A DNA stretch of 21,747 nt from an uncultured Akkermansia sp. (GTDB lineage: Bacteria; Verrucomicrobiota; Verrucomicrobiia; Verrucomicrobiales; Akkermansiaceae): positions 1-21,747 of the forward strand of contig CAJGCY010000032.1 of NCBI GenBank assembly GCA_904501955.1, written 5' to 3'. A model generated the notes under the pieces. It saw nothing but the letters and a program-made list of their open reading frames with translations, was not told where the DNA came from and made no database searches. The position numbers and the translations under genes are program-made. Positions 14,637 to 21,582 of the stretch are shown here, piece after piece (position 1 is the stretch's first letter; every line of letters begins with the position of its first letter).

Positions 14637-15404
14637 TCATTCGCCGTAGCTGCGGCAGAATTCGCGGAGGTATGTGGAATGGTGGTAGTTGTCGCGGCGC
14701 ATCTCAATGGCATCTTTCTTAAGCTTTTGCAGCATTTCTGCGTTGAGCCGTTTGACTCGTGCTGCCTCCTCCGGGTTCATCCTTTGCAGGTAGAGCAGGG
14801 CGCCCTCCGTGGCGCGCTGGAGCTGCAGCAGTGTGCAGTCCAGTGGGTAGTCATCGACATTGGGTCTGGTTTCAAGCATCTCCGTATCCATATCGGAGAT
14901 AAGGTCGAATGTATCTTGCAGCCCCTGGGTGTACATGATGCCTGCGGTGAGCTTCAGGAACTCTCGCTGCCGAGCGTTCTCAGGGACCAAACCGTAGCCT
15001 GAAGTAATGGCCACCAGCACAGGGATGCGGGCATACTCATTTTCTTGGTATGCAAGAATGCGCTTGGCATAGTGAGCCGTGGCCTCTCGGCTGCGTTTTA
15101 AGCAATCCGCCAGGCGTTTAAGCTGTGCGCTCGGTACCTTGGCCAAGTCACTGCGCGTGATGCGCAGGCCGACCTCGTGCTCACGAAGCATCACGCCGTA
15201 AATGAGGACCGCCTGGCATGTTGCATCCCTGCGTAAGGGGTCAGTGGACAATTCCGCCATGAGTGATTCAATCTCTTGCGAGCATTGGACGAGCTCTTTA
15301 TATTGGGCGATGGTTTCGGAGGCCGAGGCCGCCTCCGCCTGTTGGATGAGGGCGGCGGAGGCGGTGAGGGCGATGCCTGCTGCAAATAAAGCGTTAGTAT
15401 TCAT
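14637..15404 (-). CDS. Exported helical protein, paralogue 2 of a tandem pair
   Basis: The 255-residue protein begins with a Sec signal peptide (MNTNALFAAGIALTASAALIQQAEA, cleavage near ASAS). The remainder is predicted to be mostly helical and charged. I do not recognise the family. It is clearly related to the next gene upstream: both have an ARIPVL segment following a YAxRxxxY run, a NPxxAxRxxRL segment, and end in a pattern of the type RxNxYxSxxLRxFCxxF (here DNYHHSTYLREFCRSY). The upstream gene ends 18 bp before this start, so they probably form one transcript. There is no Shine-Dalgarno and no obvious terminator before the adk promoter region. Confidence 0.82.
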   Translation of the reverse strand: MNTNALFAAGIALTASAALIQQAEAASASETIAQYKELVQCSQEIESLMAELSTDPLRRDATCQAVLIYGVMLREHEVGLRITRSDLAKVPSAQLKRLADCLKRSREATAHYAKRILAYQENEYARIPVLVAITSGYGLVPENARQREFLKLTAGIMYTQGLQDTFDLISDMDTEMLETRPNVDDYPLDCTLLQLQRATEGALLYLQRMNPEEAARVKRLNAEMLQKLKKDAIEMRRDNYHHSTYLREFCRSYGE

Positions 15405-15422
15405 GGTAGGGAAAGCGGTTGG

Positions 15423-16166
15423 TTACTGGGCAAAGCGCTTGCAGAAGGTGCGGAGGTTGGCGGAGCCGTAGCAGTTGTAGCGCAGCAGCTCCTTGGCGCA
15501 TGCCCGAATCTTGTTCAAATCATCCTGCACGAGCCGTGCTGCCCTCTGCGCCGCCTGCGGATTCAGCTTCTCGAGGTGCTCATAAATGATGCGAGCGCTG
15601 GTTTCCATCTTCAGAAGCGAGACGGCCACCTGGTCAGCGAAGCTTTCATCCACATTGCCGAGCATGTCGTACATAGTGGCAACGGCCTGGCAGAACATGG
15701 GTTCGCAGATGGCGACGAAGGCGGAGTTGTTATGGGGGGATTCGCCGGTCATGCTCAATTTTACGGCATAGGCGGCCAGCACCGGAATGCGGGCGGAGGT
15801 GTCTTTTTCGTATGAGGTGACGCGGCAGGCGTACAGATGGGCGGAGTCTTTGTTGTTTTTGAACTTTTGCATCGCGCTGCGCAGCTGCGCTTTCGGCAGG
15901 CGCAGGCGCACGCCTGGTCTAACGGATTGCTGCAGGTTATGAGCATAAATCAGGTCTGCTACGGCGGTAACGGCGTAAAAGTCCGCGTTGAGCTGGTGCG
16001 GGTCGCGGGCAAGCTGTGACATGCTGCCGGCTACGCTGTCCGCGTATGTTGCGGAAAGGTTTAAGTCGCTGAGTTTTTCTTCAAAGGTGGCGGCATCGGC
16101 ATGCTGAACGATGGCGATGCCGGCTACGGCTGCGAATGCTGCGGTGGTGTAGGATGTAATGCTCAT
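15423..16166 (-). CDS. Exported helical protein, paralogue 1 of a tandem pair
   Basis: I start at the ATG at 16166 (247 residues) because it begins a signal peptide directly (MSITSYTTAAFAAVAGIAIVQHADA). An in-frame GTG at 16250 and ATG at 16205 would add a polar extension ahead of the signal peptide. The mature protein is helical and has the features shared with its neighbour: YACRVTSYEKDTSARIPVLAAY, LNPQAAQRAARLVQDDLNKI, and C-terminal RYNCYGSANLRTFCKRF. One Cys in the C-terminal FC pair position is conserved in both. Function unknown; location periplasmic or secreted. The divergent intergenic region to 16427 holds the lipoprotein promoter and, on this strand, only a weak TTGTTG-N16-TAAATA near 16293-16320. 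Confidence 0.8.
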   Translation of the reverse strand: MSITSYTTAAFAAVAGIAIVQHADAATFEEKLSDLNLSATYADSVAGSMSQLARDPHQLNADFYAVTAVADLIYAHNLQQSVRPGVRLRLPKAQLRSAMQKFKNNKDSAHLYACRVTSYEKDTSARIPVLAAYAVKLSMTGESPHNNSAFVAICEPMFCQAVATMYDMLGNVDESFADQVAVSLLKMETSARIIYEHLEKLNPQAAQRAARLVQDDLNKIRACAKELLRYNCYGSANLRTFCKRFAQ

Positions 16167-16389
16167 GATGTGTCTTGTTGTTGTATTGAAATTGGCGGGG
16201 CTCATGCCCTTGTTACTTATCCTGACGTTAGAAATGGGAGAAATGTTCACGGTTTTTTGTAAAAACTGTTAAAAAGTTGATGGTTGATGTGCTATTTATC
16301 GGGCAGATTGGAATCAACAAAAAAATGTTAACTTCGCTATTTGAAAAAACGCACATCGTTCTGATTTTTCCGGCGGACGTGGAATTTGC

Positions 16390-16418
16390 TTGCAAAGAGC
16401 AGGGGAATGTAGTTGAAT
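16390..16418 (+). promoter_or_regulatory. Candidate promoter of the small lipoprotein/hflX operon
   Basis: TTGCAA (16390-16395), a 17-bp spacer and TTGAAT (16413-16418), a weak -10. The ATG at 16428 is 9 nt further on, the same geometry as the hisB and YlbF-gene promoters. Confidence 0.4.
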
Positions 16419-16427
16419 AGTGGGCGT

Positions 16428-16565
16428 ATGAAAATTATAGCCATTTCCGTGCTCGGAGCCATTGCTGCTGTTGCTCTCAGCGCATGCGGTGAGTGTAACT
16501 GTAACTCTTATAACAGGGATTATCTGAGGGATGTGCCCACCACTTCATCTCAGAGCTTTGATTGA
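16428..16565 (+). CDS. Small lipoprotein, 45 residues
   Basis: ATG at 16428 opens a 45-residue frame: a signal peptide MKIIAISVLGAIAAVALSAC with lipobox LSAC and lipid site C20, then a 25-residue mature peptide starting CGECNCNSYNRDYL and ending in a Thr/Ser-rich tail. Two further Cys (C23, C25) follow the lipid-bearing one. It resembles entericidin-sized lipoproteins only in layout. The stop codon is 3 bp before the hflX ATG, so the two are probably translationally coupled. The signal peptide, promoter spacing and tight coupling together make it likely to be a real gene. Confidence 0.72.
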   Translation: MKIIAISVLGAIAAVALSACGECNCNSYNRDYLRDVPTTSSQSFD

Positions 16566-16568
16566 TGT

Positions 16569-17936
16569 ATGTCATTTGAAATCAGAGAAAAGCCGGAGAC
16601 GTTCGAGCGCGCGCTCGTCGTGGGGCTGGGCATGCCCGGTGAGTCCCGCCGTGAGCGCACCGCCCTGCTGGCGGAGTTGGAGGACTTGGTGAGCAACCTC
16701 GGCATCGGCATTGCGGAGGTGCGCTTGGAGTTCATTCGCGAGATGCAGGCCAAGTTCCTCTGCGGTATCGGTAAGGCTAAGGAAATCCGCGATTTGGCGC
16801 ACGCCATCAAGGCGGATTGTGTGATTTTTGACAACCTGCTTGCCCCCTCGCAACAGCGCGAGTGGGAGGAGTTCCTAGAAACGCAGGAGCTCACCATCAA
16901 CGGCACGACCGTGCAGCGCAAGTGGGAGGGTGAGCCCATCGTGGTCATGGACCGTGAGGAGATTATCCTCGACATCTTTGCGAAGCGCGCCCGCACTCGC
17001 GAGGCCGTGCTGCAGGTGGACCTCGCGCGCATGCAATACGCCTTGCCCCGCATGGCCGGCATGTGGAAGCACTTGGACCGCCAGCGCGGCGGCTCCGGTG
17101 GTGGCAAAGGCGGCGGCGCTGCAGCCCGTGGTGAGGGTGAAAAACAGATTGAGGTGGACCGCCGCTTGGCCCACGAGCGCATCGAAAACATCCGCGCGGA
17201 GCTGGAGGTGGTGCGCCGCCAGCGTGGCACCCAGCGCAAGGAGCGCAACCGCCAGGGCATACCCACCGCGGCCATTGTGGGCTACACGAATGCCGGCAAA
17301 TCCTCTCTGTTGAATCTCATCACCGGCGCCGGTGTGCTCGCGCAAAACATCCTGTTCGCTACGCTGGATACCACCAGCCGCAAGATTGAGCTGCCGGACG
17401 GCCAGCCGCTGGTGCTCACGGACACCGTCGGCTTCATCCGCAACCTGCCGCACCGCTTGGTGGAGGCCTTCAAATCCACCCTTGAGGAGGCCACCTTGGC
17501 GGATTTCCTCATCCAAGTGGTGGATGCCAGCGACCGCGAGGCGCTGCGCCACTACGAGACCACCTGCGAGGTGCTCGCCGAGCTCGGCGCGGAGGATAAG
17601 CCCATGGTCGTCGTCTGGAACAAGATAGACCTCATCCCCGAGGATCAGCGTGACAGCCAGCTGGCTGCCCTGAGCGCCAAGGTGCAGTGCCCCAGCCTGT
17701 GCATGAGCGTGCCGGAAGCCCTGGGGACGGATGCCCTCATGCAGGCCTGCGTGGAGATGCTCTCACACCGCGTCACCACCGCCCGCTATCGCATTCCGCT
17801 GGCGGAGAGCCGCATCATCGCCATCATGCACCGCGATGGCAAGGTGCTCAGCACGGAGTATGAGGGCAATGACGCCTTGGTGGAGGCCATTTTGCCGCGC
17901 GAGTTTGCCGCACGTCTGGAGTCATACCTGATTTAA
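16569..17936 (+). CDS. hflX: GTPase HflX, ribosome-associated
   Basis: HflX is a GTPase that binds the 50S subunit and splits stalled or stressed 70S ribosomes. The 455-residue protein has the HflX N-domain (about 10-100), the DREEIILDIFAKRARTREAVLQVDLARMQY block, a coiled segment (195-228), and the G domain: GYTNAGKSS (238-246), DTVGFIRNLPHRLVEAFKSTLEE (from 285) and NKIDL (351-355). Two stretches differ from the well-known E. coli protein. About 17 extra residues near 109-126 precede the DR motif. The linker usually GGIGLRGPGETQLE is a longer Gly/Ala-rich stretch (173-193) ending RGEGEKQIE. It lies 3 bp after the small lipoprotein and its stop overlaps the Shine-Dalgarno of the next gene. 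Confidence 0.95.
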   Translation: MSFEIREKPETFERALVVGLGMPGESRRERTALLAELEDLVSNLGIGIAEVRLEFIREMQAKFLCGIGKAKEIRDLAHAIKADCVIFDNLLAPSQQREWEEFLETQELTINGTTVQRKWEGEPIVVMDREEIILDIFAKRARTREAVLQVDLARMQYALPRMAGMWKHLDRQRGGSGGGKGGGAAARGEGEKQIEVDRRLAHERIENIRAELEVVRRQRGTQRKERNRQGIPTAAIVGYTNAGKSSLLNLITGAGVLAQNILFATLDTTSRKIELPDGQPLVLTDTVGFIRNLPHRLVEAFKSTLEEATLADFLIQVVDASDREALRHYETTCEVLAELGAEDKPMVVVWNKIDLIPEDQRDSQLAALSAKVQCPSLCMSVPEALGTDALMQACVEMLSHRVTTARYRIPLAESRIIAIMHRDGKVLSTEYEGNDALVEAILPREFAARLESYLI

Positions 17937-17940
17937 GGAG
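17935..17940 (+). promoter_or_regulatory. Strong Shine-Dalgarno of the L,D-transpeptidase gene
   Basis: AAGGAG overlaps the hflX stop codon (TAA, 17934-17936) and lies 5 nt before the ATG at 17946. This selects that ATG over the one at 17952. It contrasts with the genes headed by leaderless-type promoters. Confidence 0.75.
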
Positions 17941-17945
17941 TATAC

Positions 17946-18590
17946 ATGCTCATGAAACGCAACTTATTACCGCTTTTTGTAGCAGCAGCTTTGCTGCCTG
18001 CTGCCTGCACCCCTACCGCGGAGGATTACCGCCGCATGGGTGATGAATGGGACGCCGCTACCAAGAACAGAAAGGTGAGCTACCGGTGGGAGGACTTCAT
18101 CGCCTCCCCGAACTACCGCACCTCGCGCGACTACTGGCGCGGCAAGGCGCTGGAGCAATACAACCCCGCGAACTCATACGTGGTCATCTTGCTCAAGGAG
18201 CAGCGCGGCCGCCTCTACATCAACGGCCAAATCGCCATGGACTTCCCCGTGTGCACCGGCCGAGTCGGCGGTAGCGAGACCCCCCGCGGCACCTTCCGCA
18301 TCTCGGAGAAAAAGCGAGAGCACCGCTCCTCCCGCTATGGCTGCTTTGTGGATGCGAATGACAACCTCGTGCGGGCGAATGTCACCTCCTCCCAGCGCCC
18401 GCCCGCAGGGGCTCACTTCAAGGGCTCCAAGATGGATTACTGGATGCGCTTCAACGGCGCCATCGGTCTGCACGTGGGCAACATCATCGAGCGTACCGGC
18501 CAGTCACACGGCTGCGTGCGCCTGCCGGAGGAGCCCAGTGCCATCCTCTTCTCGAAGCTGGAGGTAGGCTCCCGCGTTATTGTTAAGTAA
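17946..18590 (+). CDS. L,D-transpeptidase (YkuD domain) lipoprotein
   Basis: L,D-transpeptidases use a Cys nucleophile to make 3-3 peptidoglycan cross-links or to attach proteins to peptidoglycan. The 214-residue protein has a lipoprotein signal peptide (lipobox PAAC, lipid site C21) and a YkuD domain from about residue 77: YVVILLKEQRGRLYINGQ, TPRGTFRI, then the catalytic signature with H176 in GLHVG and SHGCVRLP with C190. This places it in the periplasm tethered to a membrane. It sits between hflX and comM, 9 bp after hflX and 17 bp before comM, in one transcription unit. The exact reaction cannot be told from sequence. Confidence 0.92.
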   Translation: MLMKRNLLPLFVAAALLPAACTPTAEDYRRMGDEWDAATKNRKVSYRWEDFIASPNYRTSRDYWRGKALEQYNPANSYVVILLKEQRGRLYINGQIAMDFPVCTGRVGGSETPRGTFRISEKKREHRSSRYGCFVDANDNLVRANVTSSQRPPAGAHFKGSKMDYWMRFNGAIGLHVGNIIERTGQSHGCVRLPEEPSAILFSKLEVGSRVIVK

Positions 18591-18607
18591 CTCACACGCT
18601 GTCGGTT

Positions 18608-20179
18608 ATGATTTCGCGCTTGCAATCCTCTGCTGTCAACGGTATTGACGGCTACTGCGTGCAGGTAGAGGTGGATGCCCGCCCCGCGGCGGATGTCGGC
18701 CGCTTCTGCATCGTCGGCCTGCCGGATACCGCCGTGCGTGAGAGCGTGCAGCGCGTCACCTCCGCCCTGCGCAACAGCCATTTCTTCCTCCCCGGGGAGT
18801 CGCTTGTCACGGTGAACCTCGCCCCGGCGGACGTGAAAAAGCAGGGCGCCGGCTTCGACCTCCCCATCGCCATCGGCCTGCAAATTGCCCTGCAAGTCAA
18901 CTTCACGCAAAAGGAAATCCCGCAGGAGTACCGCCGCCGTGTGCCCACCGGCTTGCATGAGTGGTGCCTCGTCGGTGAGCTTGCGCTGGATGGCGTGGTG
19001 CGTGGCGTGCGCGGTATCTTGCCCCAAGCCGTTGCCGCGCGTGATGCCGGGCTGAAGTACCTCATGGTCTCCACCGAGAACGCGGAGGAAGCCGCCGTGG
19101 TGGAGGGCTTGCAGGTGTATGCCGTGCAAACCTTGGCGGATGCTTGGGCGGTGCTGCTGGAGCGCGAGCACTTCTTGCCCGTGCAGCCTGCTGCGCCTGC
19201 GGACACCACGGACCACATACCGGACTTTGCAGACGTGAAGGGGCAGCCCTACGCCCGCCGCGCCATGGAGATTGCCGCCGCCGGCGGGCATAACCTGCTC
19301 ATGAGCGGCAGCCCCGGCAGTGGCAAGAGCATGCTCGCCACGCGCCTGCCGGGCATTTTGCCCGCCCTCACGCAAGAGGAATCCCTCACCACCAGCAAAA
19401 TTCACTCCGTCTGCGGCCTGCTGCCGGGGGGCAGGGGGCTGCTGCGCACGCGCCCCTTCCGCGCACCGCACCACACCATTTCCGACGTAGGGCTCATGGG
19501 CGGTGGCTCGAACATCACCCCCGGTGAGATCACCCTCGCCCACAACGGTGTGCTCTTTTTGGATGAGCTGCCGGAGTTCAACCGCCGCACGCTGGAGACG
19601 CTCCGCCAGCCGCTGGAGAGCGGCGTGGTCACCATCTCCCGCGCGTCCGGCAGCATGGATTTCCCTTGCTCCTTCATGCTGCTTGCTGCCATGAATCCGT
19701 GCCCCTGTGGCTACCTCGGTGACCCCCGCCGCGCCTGTCGCTGCAGCCCCGCGGATGTGCTGCGCTACCGCCGCAAGATTTCCGGCCCCCTGCTGGACCG
19801 CTTCGACATGCTCATCGAGGTGCCGCCGGTGGATCCCGCCAGCCTGCTGCGCAAGCCGGACGGCGAGAGCAGCGCCACCATTCGCGCCCGAGTGCTCGCC
19901 GCGCGCGAGCGCCAAACCGCCCGCTATGCCGGCACCGGCATCACCTGCAACGCCCGCCTCTCCGGCCGCATGCTGCGCCGCTACTGCCCCCTCAGCCAAG
20001 CCCAGCAAGACATGCTCCTCGGCGCGGTAGAGCAGTTCGCCCTCTCCGCCCGTGCCTTCGACCGCATCCTGCGCGTCGCCCGCACCATTGCCGACCTCGC
20101 CGGGCATGAGTTCCCCACGGATAACGACCTGTTCGAGGCTATCCAATTCCGCCAGTTCGAGAGCACCCTCCGCGTGTAA
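18608..20179 (+). CDS. comM: ComM/YifB family Mg-chelatase-like AAA+ ATPase
   Basis: ComM is a hexameric AAA+ helicase that promotes branch migration during natural transformation; the family (YifB) is also common in bacteria not known to be competent. The 523-residue protein has an N-terminal ChlI-like domain (about 20-140), a Mg-chelatase AAA+ core with Walker A GSPGSGKS (234-241), Walker B VLFLDELPEF (315-324), and LLDRFD (395-400). A C-terminal Mg_chelatase_C domain follows (about 420-515). Cysteines in NPCPCGYLG (C365, C367) and ACRCS (C377, C379) form a probable zinc site typical of the family. Length is normal. It is the last gene of the lipoprotein-hflX-transpeptidase operon. No intrinsic terminator follows; repeat C does. 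Confidence 0.94.
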   Translation: MISRLQSSAVNGIDGYCVQVEVDARPAADVGRFCIVGLPDTAVRESVQRVTSALRNSHFFLPGESLVTVNLAPADVKKQGAGFDLPIAIGLQIALQVNFTQKEIPQEYRRRVPTGLHEWCLVGELALDGVVRGVRGILPQAVAARDAGLKYLMVSTENAEEAAVVEGLQVYAVQTLADAWAVLLEREHFLPVQPAAPADTTDHIPDFADVKGQPYARRAMEIAAAGGHNLLMSGSPGSGKSMLATRLPGILPALTQEESLTTSKIHSVCGLLPGGRGLLRTRPFRAPHHTISDVGLMGGGSNITPGEITLAHNGVLFLDELPEFNRRTLETLRQPLESGVVTISRASGSMDFPCSFMLLAAMNPCPCGYLGDPRRACRCSPADVLRYRRKISGPLLDRFDMLIEVPPVDPASLLRKPDGESSATIRARVLAARERQTARYAGTGITCNARLSGRMLRRYCPLSQAQQDMLLGAVEQFALSARAFDRILRVARTIADLAGHEFPTDNDLFEAIQFRQFESTLRV

Positions 20180-20240
20180 ACGCCATTTTTGAGCCACGGG
20201 GTAGGTGATGATTTCGCGTGAGCGACAGCGAGCGTTCGCG

Positions 20241-20293
20241 CGCCGTGGCAGGCGCTTGCGCTCGCAATCCCCCCCTCAACTTCCGATTTATTG
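20241..20293. repeat. Degenerate palindromic element C (one end only)
   Basis: CAACTTCCGATTTATTG at 20277-20293 is a 16/17 match to the inverted end of elements A and B. To its left are GCTTGCGCTCGCAA (as in element A) and CGCCGTGGCAGGC (20241-20253), a 13-bp match to 3747-3759 in element A. The GCCCC hairpin and CAATAGCC module that lie between these in A are missing. A further fragment, CCTCCGGGGCTCCC, lies at about 20334-20347, outside the end. It reads as a decayed, internally deleted copy. The 272 bp between comM and tdh otherwise hold only the tdh promoter. Confidence 0.65.
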
Positions 20294-20415
20294 CGCCGCC
20301 GTGCGAATCCCCCGTCCGGCAGCTGTTTTGCCTCCCTCCGGGGCTCCCACTGTGCACGGGGGCTCCACCCGTTCAATATATGGCAGAAAAAGTGCCTCCT
20401 CGCACAAAATTAGAC

Positions 20416-20444
20416 TTGCCAAAGCGGGGCAACAGGAGTAGTAT
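20416..20444 (+). promoter_or_regulatory. Promoter of tdh
   Basis: TTGCCA (20416-20421), a 17-bp spacer and TAGTAT (20439-20444). The ATG at 20453 is 8 nt past the -10 box, so transcription should begin at or next to the start codon. CAGGAG at 20433-20438 is too far from the ATG and lies inside the spacer. Confidence 0.5.
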
Positions 20445-20452
20445 TTTCGCCC

Positions 20453-21484
20453 ATGAAAGCGCTCGTCAAAACCAAGGCCGATAAAGGGCTGGAACTGATG
20501 GAGGTGCCGATGCCTGAGGTCGGCCCCAATGACGTATTGATTAAGATTTGCAAAACCGCCATTTGCGGTACGGACTTGCACATCTGGAACTGGGACGCCT
20601 GGGCCCAGCAGACCATCCCCGTCGGCATGCACGTGGGCCATGAGTTCTGCGGTATCATCGAGCGCGTAGGCTCTGCCGTTACCGGCTTCAAGCCCGGTGA
20701 TGTTGTCTCCGGTGAGGGTCACATCGTCTGCGGTCAGTGCCGCAACTGCCGCCGCGGCATGTTCCACCTCTGCCCGAACACCATGGGCGTGGGCGTGAAC
20801 CGCCCCGGTTGCTTCGCAGAGTATCTTTCCATCCCCCAGTCCAACGTGATTCGCATTCACAAGGACATGCCCATGGAGATTGCCTCCATCCTCGACCCCC
20901 TCGGCAACGCCACCCACACCGCCCTCTCTTGGGATCTCGTGGGTGAGGACGTGCTCATCACCGGTGCAGGCCTCATCGGCTCCATGGCTGCCGCTGTCTG
21001 CAAAAAGGCCGGCGCCCGCACCGTCACCATCACCGACGTGAGCGACTACAAGCTCGGCCTTGCCAAGACCCTCGGCGCGGACCGCACGGTGAACGTCATC
21101 GGTGGTGACTCCATTGCCGCCGCCCGCGAGGATCTCGGCATTGATGAGGGCTTCGGCGTGTGCTTAGAGATGAGCGGCGCCCCCGCTTGCCTGAAGGACA
21201 TCATTGCCCACTCCGCTTACGGTGCCAACATTTCCCTGCTCGGCATCCAGCCCGGCGGCTCCGGCATCGACTGGAACACCTTCGTGTGGAAGGGCCTCAA
21301 GATGAAGGGGATCTACGGCCGTGAGATGTACGCCACCTGGCAGAAGATGGACGCCATGCTCCGCTCCGGGCTCGATGTCTCCCCCATCATCACCCACCGC
21401 ATGCACTACACCGATTTCGAGGAGGGCTTCAACGTCATGAACTCCGGCAAATCCGGCAAGGTTGTCCTCACCTGGGCGGAGTAA
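20453..21484 (+). CDS. tdh: L-threonine 3-dehydrogenase, zinc-dependent
   Basis: Tdh oxidises L-threonine with NAD+ to 2-amino-3-oxobutyrate, normally cleaved by Kbl to glycine and acetyl-CoA. The 343-residue medium-chain dehydrogenase matches the E. coli enzyme in length and residue numbering. The catalytic zinc site is C38 (ICGTDLHIWNWD) with H63-E64 (GHEF), and the structural zinc cysteines are C93, C96, C99 and C107 (CGQCRNC...C). The NAD fold has GAGLIGSMAA (about 176-185). The DLHIWNWD segment separates threonine dehydrogenases from sorbitol or alcohol dehydrogenases. kbl is not adjacent, unlike in E. coli. It has its own promoter and terminator. Confidence 0.93.
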   Translation: MKALVKTKADKGLELMEVPMPEVGPNDVLIKICKTAICGTDLHIWNWDAWAQQTIPVGMHVGHEFCGIIERVGSAVTGFKPGDVVSGEGHIVCGQCRNCRRGMFHLCPNTMGVGVNRPGCFAEYLSIPQSNVIRIHKDMPMEIASILDPLGNATHTALSWDLVGEDVLITGAGLIGSMAAAVCKKAGARTVTITDVSDYKLGLAKTLGADRTVNVIGGDSIAAAREDLGIDEGFGVCLEMSGAPACLKDIIAHSAYGANISLLGIQPGGSGIDWNTFVWKGLKMKGIYGREMYATWQKMDAMLRSGLDVSPIITHRMHYTDFEEGFNVMNSGKSGKVVLTWAE

Positions 21485-21518
21485 TCCCCCACGTGCTTGC
21501 ACCGCCAACAACGCTTTT

Positions 21519-21556
21519 CACAAAAAGCCCACCCCAAGCAGGGTGGGCTTTTTGTG
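21519..21556 (+). terminator. Terminator of tdh
   Basis: CACAAAAAGCCCACCC (21519-21534) pairs perfectly with GGGTGGGCTTTTTGTG (21541-21556) around CAAGCA. A and T runs on both sides make it usable from either direction. It starts 35 bp after the tdh stop. Confidence 0.9.
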
Positions 21557-21582
21557 TGGGGTGGTTTGTGTTTCAAATAGCT

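Noticed and set aside
16293..16303. TATTTATCGGGC near the hflX operon as another copy of the 17-bp element end
   Set aside because: Only about 8 bases match and none of the following modules is present.
18437..20197. 586-codon open frame on the minus strand opposite comM
   Set aside because: It lies antisense to a gene with full ComM motifs, and its product is Ala/Gly/His-rich low-complexity sequence, as expected for a shadow frame in GC-rich DNA.
20433..20438. CAGGAG as a Shine-Dalgarno for tdh
   Set aside because: It is 14 nt from the ATG and falls inside the promoter spacer, so it would probably not be in the transcript.
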